NCBI GenBank assembly: GCA_002786225.1
Contig: PEQN01000017.1
Coordinates: forward strand, 1 to 59,670
Direction of reading: 5' to 3'
Source: Leptospira sp.
Lineage (GTDB): Bacteria > Spirochaetota > Leptospiria > Leptospirales > Leptospiraceae
DNA length: 59,670 bases
The notes beneath the pieces are model-generated. The model saw only the letters and a list, made by a program, of their open reading frames with translations, was not told the origin of the DNA and searched no databases. This document shows positions 41,257-50,017 of the stretch, piece by piece; the stretch's first letter is position 1; the number at the start of each line of letters is the position of its first letter. The position numbers and the translations under genes are program-made.

Positions 41257-41964
41257 ATGGCAAAAAGTTTTCAGAAATTAGAAGATGAAATCCCTGATTT
41301 AATTAAAAGATCTAATAAGTTTACCATACGATCCTCTCGAATGAATTCTAATTTAGAAAAGTATGTATTGAAGATCATTACAGAAATGTGTAAACATCTT
41401 GAGTATGAAAACTTTGTTGAAATGCTTTATACCATTACCAAAGAACTTGCCATCAATGGAGTGAAAGCAAACCAGAAACGAGTTTTCTTTGAAGATGAAG
41501 GCTTGGATATTACTGATCCAAAAGATTACGAAAAAGGTCTCGAAAATTACAAGAAAAAGTTCTCCGAAAAAATGGCAGAGGAGTATGGGAAGCGCTGCCT
41601 AGCCCGAGGTGTTTTTGTTAATATAAGATTCCACTATTGCAAAGATGGACTCTATGTGGAAGTGAAAAACAATACTCCTGTAATCAAAGATGAAGAAATG
41701 AGAATGCGTGAAAAAATGAAAAAAGCTATGGGTTACAATGACATTGCGGAATTCTATATGGATAATATGGACAACACAGAAGGAGCAGGTCTTGGAATAG
41801 CTCTCATTATGATCCTAATGAAAAATGAGGGAATTGATCCAAATTTATTCAGAATTATAACAACAGACACCCATACGATAGCAAGGGTTGAAATACCATT
41901 TAACGATAAATATATAAGCATACGAAGTGTAGAAAATAGCGAAAGGGAAAAAGAAGTAGCATGA
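41257..41964 (+). CDS. Histidine-kinase-like (GHKL) ATPase domain protein
   Basis: 235 residues without a sensor or phospho-acceptor His domain. An N-box-like helix ([15 protein letters not shown]), a G1-like strand ([12 protein letters not shown], where a kinase has D-x-G) and a G2-like glycine loop ([13 protein letters not shown]) support the GHKL fold. The central segment (about 75-115) is strongly charged and helical. The ATG at 41257 has AGGA nine bases upstream; 41251 is an alternative. The last 4 bp overlap the dehydrogenase start (ATGA), so the two are coupled. It could be an anti-sigma or switch kinase or a non-catalytic ATP binder; substrate unknown. Confidence 0.6.
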   Translation: MAKSFQKLEDEIPDLIKRSNKFTIRSSRMNSNLEKYVLKIITEMCKHLEYENFVEMLYTITKELAINGVKANQKRVFFEDEGLDITDPKDYEKGLENYKKKFSEKMAEEYGKRCLARGVFVNIRFHYCKDGLYVEVKNNTPVIKDEEMRMREKMKKAMGYNDIAEFYMDNMDNTEGAGLGIALIMILMKNEGIDPNLFRIITTDTHTIARVEIPFNDKYISIRSVENSEREKEVA

Positions 41965-42728
41965 TTTTAAAAGATAAAACTGTAGTAGTCACTGGCTCAG
42001 CTGGTGGACTTGGAAAGGCAATGGCACATCGATTGGGAAAACAAGGTGCAAACATCGTTCTTTCTGATATTCAAAATGAAAAATTACAAGAAACAGTCGA
42101 AGAATTCAAGAAAGAAGGGATAAAGGCTATTGGCATCCAAGCCAATGTTTCCAAGGAAGATGATGCCACAAAACTTATGGAAGGTGCCAAGAAAGAATTT
42201 GGCAGTTTAGATGTTGCTATTTTAAATGCAGGAATCCTAAGAGATGGACTATTGATTCGAACGGACAAAGAAACAGGCGAAATCAAAAGCAAGATGTCCA
42301 TTGAACAGTGGCAATCGGTAATTGATGTAAATTTAACCGGTGTTTTTTTAACAGCTAGAGAAGCGGCAAGTATAATGGCAGTTCAAAAATCTGGAATCAT
42401 CATCCCTATTGCTTCCATAGCTATGCATGGTAATTCTGGGCAGACCAATTACTCAGCAGCAAAAGCCGGAGTTGCAGCTATGACTGTTACTTGGTCCAAG
42501 GAGCTTTCTCGGTATGGGATTCGTGTTGCAGGTATTGCTCCAGGATTTATAGGAACTGAAATGGTTCTGAAAGATATGAATAATGAAGCATTGGAAAAAT
42601 GGAAGAAAATCATCCCTGTTGGAAGACTAGGCGAGCCAGATGAAATAGCCTCTACCGCTCAGTTTATCATTGAAAATGATTTAGTTACTGGTGTAGTCTT
42701 AGAGATATCTGGTGGAGTGCGAATCTAA
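41961..42728 (+). CDS. Short-chain dehydrogenase/reductase (FabG-like)
   Basis: 255 residues, classical SDR. The cofactor motif is TGSAGGLG (11-18), with NAG at about 90, and the Ser-Tyr-Lys catalytic set in [11 protein letters not shown] and NYSAAKAG. An Asp after the second strand (VLSDIQ) suggests NAD, though NADP is possible. Resembles 3-oxoacyl-ACP or acetoacetyl-CoA reductases, but the substrate is not set by sequence. It overlaps the ATPase gene by 4 bp. Confidence 0.88.
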   Translation: MILKDKTVVVTGSAGGLGKAMAHRLGKQGANIVLSDIQNEKLQETVEEFKKEGIKAIGIQANVSKEDDATKLMEGAKKEFGSLDVAILNAGILRDGLLIRTDKETGEIKSKMSIEQWQSVIDVNLTGVFLTAREAASIMAVQKSGIIIPIASIAMHGNSGQTNYSAAKAGVAAMTVTWSKELSRYGIRVAGIAPGFIGTEMVLKDMNNEALEKWKKIIPVGRLGEPDEIASTAQFIIENDLVTGVVLEISGGVRI

Positions 42729-42793
42729 TTTTTTTTGATTTGTTAATTTTTTTCTTGAAGCCGTAAGCCCTAAGGAAAGATATATATTTCAAC

Positions 42794-42813
42794 TACCAAC
42801 TATTTAAGTGGTA
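42794..42813. promoter_or_regulatory. Candidate operator upstream of the ArsR-family gene
   Basis: An imperfect palindrome, TACCAACTATTTAAGTGGTA, has a perfect 5 bp outer arm (TACCA/TGGTA) and two further inner pairs. It lies 33 bp upstream of the chosen ATG at 42847. ArsR-family proteins commonly repress their own promoter through such sites; the assignment is inference. Confidence 0.3.
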
Positions 42814-42846
42814 AATGGAGAATACCTAAGAAGTATTATTATATCT

Positions 42847-43146
42847 ATGAAATTAAAATCGGAACTTTCTAAAACACAGACCGAACTTGCAGTTAAAGGG
42901 CTTCAAGGAATAGCTCACCCTATTCGTTTTATGATTATGCTTGCCCTCTCTAAAGAAGAAATGTCTGTCGGCGACCTTGTTGATTTATTAGGAACTAGCC
43001 AATCTGCTGCCTCTCAGCACCTTAGCAAAATGAAAAATAATGGAATTCTAGAATCAAGAAAAAAGTCTAACCAAGTATTTTACTCTCTAAAAGATCCTAA
43101 GTATAAAGAACTTATCTCTATACTTGTTCGTCTTTACAAGAAATAA
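42847..43146 (+). CDS. ArsR-family winged-helix regulator
   Basis: 99 residues from the ATG at 42847; the frame is open to a GTG at 42808, which would run across the candidate operator. Helix-turn-helix segments: QGIAHPIRFMIMLALSKEE, SVGDLVDLLGTSQSAASQHL and SKMKNNGILESRKKSNQVF with the wing YSLKDP. The ELCVCDL metal motif of arsenic sensors is absent (EMSVGDL), so it is not an arsenite or cadmium sensor of that class. It precedes a terminator and is convergent with the VOC gene. Confidence 0.85.
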   Translation: MKLKSELSKTQTELAVKGLQGIAHPIRFMIMLALSKEEMSVGDLVDLLGTSQSAASQHLSKMKNNGILESRKKSNQVFYSLKDPKYKELISILVRLYKK

Positions 43147-43155
43147 AGGAACTAA

Positions 43156-43195
43156 AAACTCAGAAACTTATCAATCAATAACAATTTCTGAGTTT
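43156..43195. terminator. Bidirectional terminator between the ArsR and VOC genes
   Basis: An 11 bp perfect stem (AAACTCAGAAA at 43156-43166 and TTTCTGAGTTT at 43185-43195) with an 18-base loop follows the ArsR stop by 9 bp. On the minus strand it ends in a T run (TTTTTAG), so it also serves the convergent VOC gene. Confidence 0.75.
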
Positions 43196-43228
43196 GTTAT
43201 AAATGCATTTTTATTCTATTTCTACCAA

Positions 43229-43687
43229 TTAACTAAGCTTCTCGATAACATCTTGAGGAGCTTGGACTAGTTCAAGCAGCACACCTTCTGAAGAGAGGGG
43301 AAATTGCTCATTTCCTTTAGGATGAATAAAACAAACATCATAACCGGCAGCACCTTTTCGAATTCCACCGGGGGTAAATCTAACACCTTGGGAGCTTAAC
43401 CATTCCACAGCCTTGGCAAGATCATCGATCCAAAGACCAATATGATTGAGTTTAGGCTCATGCACTTTGGGACTTTTGCTAGGATCAATAGGCTGCATAA
43501 TATCTACTTCCACTGCAAATGCACCCTTCCCTATTGAAAGTATATCCTCATCTACGTTTTCCTTCTCACTTCGAAAGCTAGAAATTTTGCTTAAACCCAT
43601 AATCTCAACCCAGAACTTTTCTAACTTGGATTTATCTTCCCCACCGATTGCAATTTGTTGAACTCCTAATACTTTAAATGGTCTCAT
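43229..43687 (-). CDS. VOC-superfamily protein (glyoxalase/epimerase-like)
   Basis: 152 residues of paired beta-alpha-beta-beta-beta modules: [19 protein letters not shown], the metal-ligand-containing [17 protein letters not shown], and the ending [11 protein letters not shown]. The spacing resembles methylmalonyl-CoA epimerase or glyoxalase I; the first His ligand is replaced by Gln (VQQIAI), which argues against a standard glyoxalase I metal site. No methylmalonyl-CoA mutase genes are adjacent. Confidence 0.75.
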   Translation of the reverse strand: MRPFKVLGVQQIAIGGEDKSKLEKFWVEIMGLSKISSFRSEKENVDEDILSIGKGAFAVEVDIMQPIDPSKSPKVHEPKLNHIGLWIDDLAKAVEWLSSQGVRFTPGGIRKGAAGYDVCFIHPKGNEQFPLSSEGVLLELVQAPQDVIEKLS

Positions 43688-43880
43688 AAAATTTGTAACT
43701 CCTCATATTGTACATCCTATTTTTTGAACTTTGTAATTCTATAAACATTTTAAATAAAACTTAGGGTAGTAAACTCTTAGTAAATTATTTTGTAATTATA
43801 CTCCCAATGTTCCTTTTTAAAACTTAAATCCCTGAATCAGTAAAAATCATTTAAATAATTGAACCCAGGAATGTTTTCTA

Positions 43881-44486
43881 TTAGAAAAATTCTAAAAGGA
43901 AATCAATCATTCTTTGAACTGTACTTGGGTCATAGATTAACGCAAAGGCAATGCCTGTTAAGGAACCCCAGATATGAGCATCATGATTGATATTGTCATT
44001 CATAGCCTTGGATGCATAATTGCTATAAACCAAGTATCCAATTGCAAATATGGGACCTGGAATGGGAATTGCAAAAAATAAGTACAAAGTTATAGAAGGA
44101 TTGAATATTATAAAACTAAATATTACCGCAGCAACACCTCCGCTTGCTCCAAGACTGCGGTACATAGGATTATTTTTATTTTTTATAAATGAATCAAGAT
44201 TGGCTATAACAATAGCTGACAAGTAGAAGACTAAGAATACAAAAGATCCTACTATTCTTTCTAAAGGCAAAGCAAAGAAATAAAATGAAAGCATATTGAA
44301 AATTAAATGATTCAAATCAGCATGCAAAAATCCGCTTGTGATCAATCTATAATAGCTATTGTTTCGGTTCATTTTAAAAGGATGAAGTACCAAATGATTC
44401 AAGAGATTTTGATTTTTATATAATGTATAAAGACTAATAATTATAGTTGATGCTAAAATGAAAAAAGATGAGCTTGCTAGAGACAT
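43881..44486 (-). CDS. Rhomboid-family intramembrane serine protease
   Basis: 201 residues with about six hydrophobic helices, the minimal bacterial rhomboid core. The catalytic Ser115 is in LGASGG, the His171 in HDAHIWGSLTG, and the oxyanion-side His60/Asn64 in NHLIFNM, so the protease is predicted active. It cleaves transmembrane segments of unknown substrates. Intergenic gaps of 193 bp upstream of the VOC gene and 82 bp to the CheY-like gene contain no other gene. Confidence 0.9.
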   Translation of the reverse strand: MSLASSSFFILASTIIISLYTLYKNQNLLNHLVLHPFKMNRNNSYYRLITSGFLHADLNHLIFNMLSFYFFALPLERIVGSFVFLVFYLSAIVIANLDSFIKNKNNPMYRSLGASGGVAAVIFSFIIFNPSITLYLFFAIPIPGPIFAIGYLVYSNYASKAMNDNINHDAHIWGSLTGIAFALIYDPSTVQRMIDFLLEFF

Positions 44487-44568
44487 TCTTAAAGTATCTA
44501 AAAGGAATTGAACAGCTCAATTCATTTTTATCTATGTTTCGTTAATTTTAAACTCTGAAATATAAATA

Positions 44569-44967
44569 CTAAGCTAAACATTGATTGATCTTAGAGATCA
44601 ATTCTTCCTCATCCCAGGGCTTAGAGACTAAATCAGTTAAGCTAGCATTTTCTCTAGCATTTTGAATTGCAGATGGATCTGCTTGGCCAGTAAGCATGAT
44701 TTTCTTTATTTTGGGGTATTTTTCGTGAACTTTAATTAAAAATTCATCCCCCTTCATTCCTGGCATTAGCCAATCCGAGAGAATTAACAAAACTTGGATT
44801 CCATCCTCTGAAAATTCTTCAATTAATTCCAAAGCCTCATCTGCACTTTCAGCGAATTCCAGACGGTAGAGCTGCTTAAAATAAGATTTCAATTGGCCAT
44901 TGAGGCTTTGGAGAATAATCTTCTCATCATCTACACAAAGGATTGCCTTTTTAGAATCATCACCCAT
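44569..44967 (-). CDS. CheY-like single-domain response regulator
   Basis: 132 residues, receiver domain only. The acidic pair is in CVDDEK, the phosphoacceptor Asp in ILSDWLMPG, the switch Thr in MLTGQAD and the Lys in LVSKPWDEEEL. No output domain is present; partner unknown. It is transcribed away from the SH3-domain protein gene with which it shares a divergent intergenic region. Confidence 0.9.
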   Translation of the reverse strand: MGDDSKKAILCVDDEKIILQSLNGQLKSYFKQLYRLEFAESADEALELIEEFSEDGIQVLLILSDWLMPGMKGDEFLIKVHEKYPKIKKIMLTGQADPSAIQNARENASLTDLVSKPWDEEELISKINQCLA

Positions 44968-45135
44968 AACTAAAGTTCAATTTTCTTTAGAAGCTGTTAA
45001 TTCTCAAGAATTTTATCTATAATTTTAAAAATTTCCCAAGTTCCGAGAAAATGTATTTTTACTATAATACTTTGTTAAAATTATTTGTTGATGCTATTCT
45101 TCGACCCTTTTCTCTATGAAAACATGGAAAGACAA

Positions 45136-46068
45136 ATGACAGGTCATGAAAATCCAATAAATAGCTCAATGAAAAGCAAGAATAAATTCTCCAAATTTTC
45201 CAAGAGAATACTTTATTATAAATACTTTTATCTAAACGCAATGATTATTTTTTTTCTATCGGGCTTCCCTCTTCATGCTCAGGGACATTGGGAAGGAACC
45301 ATTCATATAAAAAAAATCCTAAGCATGGTTGCTATTTTTGGAGAAAATGTAAATATTCGAAAAGAAGCTAATACTAAATCGGAGGTAGTTATGAAATTAC
45401 AGCCTGGTGATTTAGTAACAATCATAAGCCAAGAAAAAACTTTAACAACAATTGATGATGATTCTGAGTATTGGTATAAAGTAGAAATTAATAAGAAACA
45501 AGGTTATGTTTGGGGTGGCTTGTTAGCAGATACTTTTACTTGGAAGAATGGTTACTTAATTCTTTTTCGTTCATTAGGAACTAAGTCAGGATTAAGTGAA
45601 ATTAGAATCCTAAAGGATAATAAAATACTTAGATCCATGAAATGGAATACTGGTCCAATTGGCCTTGATGATTTTAATACCAAACCAAAAGTTGAATTTT
45701 TACCAACAAAGAACTATTTGAATCCACCCGAATTATTTTTTAAAATTGAATATTTTGTATACTCAGAAATTGAATATGGTTACACTTACAATCAATTCTT
45801 TACCTTATCCAATAAAGGGAAGTTAAACAAAGAATTTGGATTGGTGCCTTCTAGTTGTGACCCTCCAGCTTGTGGAGAACAGTTTGTTTTATTTCCAGAA
45901 GATGAACTCAAACCAGATCCAAATCTTAAACGTAAAAATAATTTTAAAGCAAATAAAAATGAAATAGTTATAATCTATCATAGTTTTTCATCAGATGAGG
46001 ATAAAGAACATGAATGGTCGCAACAAATTTACAAATGGAATGGTAGCAAATTTTTAGAACCTAAATAA
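45136..46068 (+). CDS. Secreted protein with bacterial SH3 domain
   Basis: The frame opens at 45085; ATG codons at 45136 (GGAAAG site upstream) and 45169 both keep a long basic N-terminus followed by a hydrophobic stretch (AMIIFFLSGFPLHAQ), a plausible signal peptide. The first folded part is an SH3b domain: FGENVNIRKEANTKSEVVM, QPGDLVTIISQE and KKQGYVWGGLLADTF. The remaining 200 residues, unassigned, are beta-rich and contain a Cys pair (SSCDPPACGEQ). SH3b domains often bind cell-wall material. The start is uncertain by up to 28 residues. Confidence 0.7.
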   Translation: MTGHENPINSSMKSKNKFSKFSKRILYYKYFYLNAMIIFFLSGFPLHAQGHWEGTIHIKKILSMVAIFGENVNIRKEANTKSEVVMKLQPGDLVTIISQEKTLTTIDDDSEYWYKVEINKKQGYVWGGLLADTFTWKNGYLILFRSLGTKSGLSEIRILKDNKILRSMKWNTGPIGLDDFNTKPKVEFLPTKNYLNPPELFFKIEYFVYSEIEYGYTYNQFFTLSNKGKLNKEFGLVPSSCDPPACGEQFVLFPEDELKPDPNLKRKNNFKANKNEIVIIYHSFSSDEDKEHEWSQQIYKWNGSKFLEPK

Positions 46069-46072
46069 TCTA

Positions 46073-46219
46073 CTATTGAAAATCGTAAATTAATTTGCGA
46101 ACATAAGATATCAAATTAGATTGTAGGTATGGATAAGAACCTAAAGGTGAATTGATTACATAATTAACTAATTGCCGGTCCACATTTATTCTTTGATCAG
46201 CAGTTGAAAATAAAGTAAG
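46073..46219 (-). pseudogene. Possible gene remnant, C-terminal fragment
   Basis: An open frame of 48 codons bounded by an upstream in-frame TGA and ending with TAG reads like ordinary protein (it contains DRQLVNYVINSPLGSYPYLQ and ends with SYVRKLIYDFQ). There is no plausible start codon with a ribosome-binding site. It may be the surviving 3' end of a decayed gene; the source is not recognised. Confidence 0.3.
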
Positions 46220-46271
46220 TCATCCATTCACTGATGCAGTATTAAAATAAGACATGATGATTATAATTTGA

Positions 46272-46409
46272 GGAAATATACATCCTGAATCTTTAGAACG
46301 AGATTATTTTCTTAGGATCTTTTCCACTCTTCAAATACTTTCCGATATGTTAGGACAACTGTTCTCAGTTATCTTCCTATTCCAGTTTTGTTTGGTTTTT
46401 ATAGGGTAG
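46272..46409 (+). pseudogene. Possible membrane-protein remnant
   Basis: A 45-codon open frame, directly after an in-frame TGA and without a good start, encodes a polar segment (PESLERDYFLRIFSTLQILS) followed by a hydrophobic stretch (LFSVIFLFQFCLVFIG). It could be a fragment of a membrane protein gene or chance. Confidence 0.25.
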
Positions 46410-46456
46410 ATTCAAACTTGATTTTAACAAAGGATTTCCATAGGCTAGAGAGAATA

Positions 46457-46487
46457 AAAGGGAAACAACCAATGGTCATTTCCCTTT
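46457..46487 (-). terminator. Terminator of the P83/100-type gene
   Basis: AAAGGGAAA at 46457-46465 pairs with TTTCCCTTT at 46479-46487; a short inner ACC/GGT pairing stabilises the loop. On the minus strand it lies 14 bp after the stop and ends in TTTTATT. Confidence 0.75.
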
Positions 46488-46500
46488 AGTTTTTGAAATA

Positions 46501-48216
46501 TTAGTTTGGAGTTATAGTCTTGATCAGAGTTAAATCAGCTCTTTTGAAAACTTTGATAGTCGTCTTTGCGCTTCCTTTGCCCTTACCTGTTACATAAATC
46601 TTATCTTTGAAAAAAGTTATTTCCGAATTTTCTTCTACAGGATCAGAAGATCTAACATCCAATGCAAGATCTGGTTTAAATCTTGAAAGGTGGTAATTCC
46701 CTTCAAACTTTTCAATTACATGAATTTTATCTTCCGTATAAATCATTGGAGTTCTCCAAAATACATCCGATGTATCTGATTGTTTAATTACCTTCAATGT
46801 CTTAGTGTCTAGAAGGATAAGTTTGTGCTTTCTATCATCTACCTTATCCCCTTCATATCCAAGAACTAAAATTCCTTGGTTCTTAACTTCTACGAATTCC
46901 TTAGAACAGACGTTCGTATAGGGGCTCTTGAAAAGAGCATCATCTTTTACAGGATCAATAGCCCAGAGTTCATTGGAATAGTGACCATCCGCATCGTATT
47001 TGATAAATTTCATAAAAATGATTCTGTCACCTATCACATTTTCACTTTTCTCTTCTTTCTTCTGTAATTCTTCTTTAACCTTGGCAAGCTCTTCTTTTAC
47101 TGCTGCTACTTCCTCTTTAGCTGTTGTGTTGGAAGTAGGTTTTTCAGTGCTTGCAGTAGATGATGTAGAGCTGCTAGAAGTAGTATTTCCAGAGGATTTA
47201 GATTCTTCCTTCTTGGCTAAGCTTTCTTCTTTTTTATCTAACTGTTCCTTAGTATCTGCAACTTTTTTCTTCTCTTCTTCTACTTTCTTTTGTGCTTCTT
47301 GAACTTTTGTTACTTCTTTTTGTTTTTCTTCAATCTTAGCAGCATTCTTTATTGGATCTTTTTTTAATTCCTGCAAATCAGCTTCAGCTTTCGACAAAGC
47401 TTGTTTGTTTGCATTTTCTTGGTTCTTGAGGTCTTGTTCTTTTTTAGCAAGTTCATCTTTCTTAACAGCAACTTGTTTTTTTTCTTCAGTTAGTTTATTC
47501 TTTTGAAGCTGATCCATTTTGTCTTTTTCAGAATTCATTTTCTCTTTGGTTTCTGGATCTTTTTCTTTCTTAACAAGATTACCAACTTCGTCTTCTAATT
47601 CATCAGTAGTTACATCCGAACCACTGTCTTTTAGAATATTAGAAACTATAGGAATTACAATTTGGGTCTTGCCAGGCCAATTGCGATAACTAGTATCAAT
47701 TCCAATTTTATTTTTATCTAGTTTAGAATTTAATTCAGAGGTATATTTTTTATTAAAAAAACCAGCGTCTTTTCTATGCGCTGCATTGTAATACAATACA
47801 TAAAGTGCAAGTGTCTCAGAATTAGCCTCAGAATATTGGAAGGATCTTTCAATATAAGATGCTAAAATTCGAGCAATAGAGTTGATATGATCAAAACTCT
47901 GGTCCTCTGAAATGTTCAGTATATCAGCACCAAATTTATTGTCTTTGCCAGGTAGAACTCTTGTGATACTAAAGCCATCTATTTCGGAAACGGCTGTGGG
48001 ATTCTTGGTAATTTGTTCTGAAAGTTTCTTTCCTTTGTCCGTATTCTCTTGAATAATTTCAGCCGTGGCTTTTTTCAAAGATTTGTTTTGGAATTGGATT
48101 TTCTTAGATGATTGGATTTCTTTCGTGCCAAGCGGTGCCTTCGATTGAGAAAGCAGGGGCAGACTTAAAAAAGAAACTATTAGAATGGCGTAGAAGCTAG
48201 GTTTTTTATTGAACAT
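46501..48216 (-). CDS. P83/100-family spirochaetal protein with coiled coil and propeller-like domain
   Basis: 571 residues. Signal peptide (residues 1-24, ending LPLLSQ), then a globular domain (about 60-195) matching the N-terminal region of the Borrelia P83/100 family (ITRVLPGKDNKFGADILNI, ARILASYIERSF, WPGKTQIVIPIVSNIL). A long Lys/Glu/Ala coiled coil spans about 205-345, a Ser/Thr-rich linker about 345-372, a short second coil follows, and the last 170 residues look like beta-propeller repeats (ELWAIDPVK, KLILLDTKTLKVI). Export to the periplasm or surface is expected. Its cellular role is not established. It stands alone, divergent from serC. Confidence 0.85.
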   Translation of the reverse strand: MFNKKPSFYAILIVSFLSLPLLSQSKAPLGTKEIQSSKKIQFQNKSLKKATAEIIQENTDKGKKLSEQITKNPTAVSEIDGFSITRVLPGKDNKFGADILNISEDQSFDHINSIARILASYIERSFQYSEANSETLALYVLYYNAAHRKDAGFFNKKYTSELNSKLDKNKIGIDTSYRNWPGKTQIVIPIVSNILKDSGSDVTTDELEDEVGNLVKKEKDPETKEKMNSEKDKMDQLQKNKLTEEKKQVAVKKDELAKKEQDLKNQENANKQALSKAEADLQELKKDPIKNAAKIEEKQKEVTKVQEAQKKVEEEKKKVADTKEQLDKKEESLAKKEESKSSGNTTSSSSTSSTASTEKPTSNTTAKEEVAAVKEELAKVKEELQKKEEKSENVIGDRIIFMKFIKYDADGHYSNELWAIDPVKDDALFKSPYTNVCSKEFVEVKNQGILVLGYEGDKVDDRKHKLILLDTKTLKVIKQSDTSDVFWRTPMIYTEDKIHVIEKFEGNYHLSRFKPDLALDVRSSDPVEENSEITFFKDKIYVTGKGKGSAKTTIKVFKRADLTLIKTITPN

Positions 48217-48320
48217 TTTATCCTCAAACTATTAACATTTTCACGATAAATTGAATCTGAAAAGCAAAAAAAAATGATTTCAATTGCCTTTTTAAGTGTT
48301 TTTCCCATTGTATAAATAAG

Positions 48321-49415
48321 ATGAAAGTTTCAAGCAATCAAATTTTCAATTTCAACGCTGGACCTGCTATGCTGCCTAGCTCAGTGATGCAGACCGCTCA
48401 AGAAGAATTCCTCAATTATAAGAATTCTGGAATGTCAGTAATGGAAATGAGTCACAGAGGTGGACTTTTCCAAGAAATACTCGATAAAGCATTGGTGAAT
48501 ATTCGAAAATTACTTCAGATACCCGAATCTTATGAGGTAATTTTCTGTTCGGGAGGTGCAACAGCTCAGTTTTCCTCCATACCTCTTAATCTTTTAGATG
48601 AAAATGATTCTGCAGCTTATGCATTAACTGGTGTTTGGTCTGTAAAAGCATACCAAGAAGCCAAAAAATTCTATCCTAGGGTAGTTTCTATTTTTGATGG
48701 AAAAGAAGGTAATTTTTCTGAAATACCAAATCTTAAGGATAGTGATATACCATCCCATGCAAAATACGTTTATATTACTTCCAATAATACAATTTATGGA
48801 ACAAGATATTCTCAATTCCCCAATTTAAAAATTCCATTGGTTGCTGATATGACATCTGATATTCTTTCAAGAGAATTAGATGTAAGTAAATTTGGAGTGA
48901 TTTTTGCTGGAGCCCAGAAAAATATAGGCCCTTCTGGATTGAATATTTGCATCATTAGAAAGGATCTTCTGCAAAATAGAAAGTCACCGATTCCAGTTAT
49001 TCTGGATTGGCAAGTAACGGCAAAAGCTGGATCACTATATAATACTCCACCGACTTACTCGATTTATATGGCAGGATTAGTATTTGATTGGTTGTTAAAT
49101 ATAGGTGGCTTAAGTGCAATTGAGAAGATAAACGAAAAGAAAGCTGAGATTCTCTATGAGACTCTAGATGAATCAGAATTTTACCAAACTTTTGTTCCAA
49201 AAGCTAACCGATCTAAGATGAATGTTGTCTTTCATCTTAAAGATACCAATTTAGATTCTAAATTTGTAGAAGAATCAGAATCCTATGGATTGATAGGTTT
49301 AAAAGGTTATCGAGATGTAGGAGGAATGCGTGCTTCCATCTACAACGCTATGCCTTTAGAAGGTGTGGAAAGTTTGGTACATTTTCTTAAGGATTTCGAA
49401 AAGAAATGGGGATAA
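48321..49415 (+). CDS. serC: Phosphoserine aminotransferase
   Basis: PLP enzyme converting 3-phosphohydroxypyruvate and glutamate to phosphoserine in serine synthesis (also pyridoxal phosphate synthesis in some bacteria). 364 residues, normal length: NFNAGPAMLP at the start, SGGATAQF, and the PLP lysine Lys200 in FAGAQKNIGPSG. The C domain has GLKGYRDVGGMRASIYNAM. It overlaps the next gene by 10 bp, suggesting an operon with the secreted protein and rpiB. Confidence 0.96.
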   Translation: MKVSSNQIFNFNAGPAMLPSSVMQTAQEEFLNYKNSGMSVMEMSHRGGLFQEILDKALVNIRKLLQIPESYEVIFCSGGATAQFSSIPLNLLDENDSAAYALTGVWSVKAYQEAKKFYPRVVSIFDGKEGNFSEIPNLKDSDIPSHAKYVYITSNNTIYGTRYSQFPNLKIPLVADMTSDILSRELDVSKFGVIFAGAQKNIGPSGLNICIIRKDLLQNRKSPIPVILDWQVTAKAGSLYNTPPTYSIYMAGLVFDWLLNIGGLSAIEKINEKKAEILYETLDESEFYQTFVPKANRSKMNVVFHLKDTNLDSKFVEESESYGLIGLKGYRDVGGMRASIYNAMPLEGVESLVHFLKDFEKKWG

Positions 49416-50017
49416 ATTTTCTTTTTTTCATTTTAGGTATTTCTTTCTGCCAACCTATTCTAGCCCAAACTCTATACTTTCCTGGAAAAATGGAAGCCTC
49501 TCTTCGAAACAAAATCGATGTTTGTGGTTCAAAACCAATTGCAAAATTCGAATTCAAAGAATCTGATTTTTACCAAGAATCTCTAAGGCAAACACTATCT
49601 AAAATTTCTCAAAGATCCAAGTTGGAAGGAAAAACGAGAGCAGCTTCACTTCTTTGTATCATAAAAATGAATCTCAATACCCAAGAAAAAAAAATGGTTT
49701 CAGCCGCCTTGCAGGATCTTTTTGATATTGAAATCCAGCTCTACCAAAGCTACCTTAAGTGGATGCAGGCAGGGCTTGGATTGGATGCAAAAAATTTAGA
49801 AAGTTATTTCCAAAGTAGATATGATCTTATGATTTTAATTCAAACGAAATCAATAACGATTCTTAATTTGGACAAATCACCAAATCAAGCAGATATAGAG
49901 GAAGATTTTTCTAATTTGTACCAATCTGTCCACCGTTCTAATTTTGATGCAGTTTATAGTTTAGATCCCAGTGTAAGGGAAAGATATTTTCAAGTTAAAG
50001 AAGGAAGAAAGCAATGA
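49406..50017 (+). CDS. Secreted hypothetical protein in the serC-rpiB run
   Basis: Not recognised. 203 residues with a signal peptide (MGINFLFFILGISFC then QPILAQ), then a mostly helical mature part with two Cys (VCGSKP, LLCIIKM). An LAQ cleavage is likely. It overlaps serC by 10 bp and rpiB by 4 bp, so translation is coupled, though no functional link with serine or ribose metabolism is apparent. Confidence 0.75.
   Translation: MGINFLFFILGISFCQPILAQTLYFPGKMEASLRNKIDVCGSKPIAKFEFKESDFYQESLRQTLSKISQRSKLEGKTRAASLLCIIKMNLNTQEKKMVSAALQDLFDIEIQLYQSYLKWMQAGLGLDAKNLESYFQSRYDLMILIQTKSITILNLDKSPNQADIEEDFSNLYQSVHRSNFDAVYSLDPSVRERYFQVKEGRKQ

Larger units (their letters stand above)
46069..46456. other. 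Long intergenic stretch with possible gene debris
   Basis: About 390 bases with no full-length ORF between a plus-strand and a minus-strand gene that point toward each other. Base composition is like the neighbours. Two short open frames that read like protein are present (46073-46219 minus, 46272-46409 plus), listed separately. No tRNA, IS end or long repeat was seen. Confidence 0.6.

Noticed and set aside
42808..42846. GTG at 42808 as start of the ArsR-family gene
   Set aside because: It adds 13 residues not typical of the family and would place the candidate operator across the start codon; ATG at 42847 fits better, though this is not certain.
47000..47302. Plus-strand 100-codon Ser-rich frame opposite the P83/100-type gene
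   Set aside because: It mirrors the Glu/Lys coiled coil and Ser linker of the real gene and has no ribosome-binding site.
47076..47530. Low-complexity repeats resembling a tandem-repeat or CRISPR-like array
   Set aside because: The repetition follows codons of a charged coiled coil without fixed period or unique spacers.
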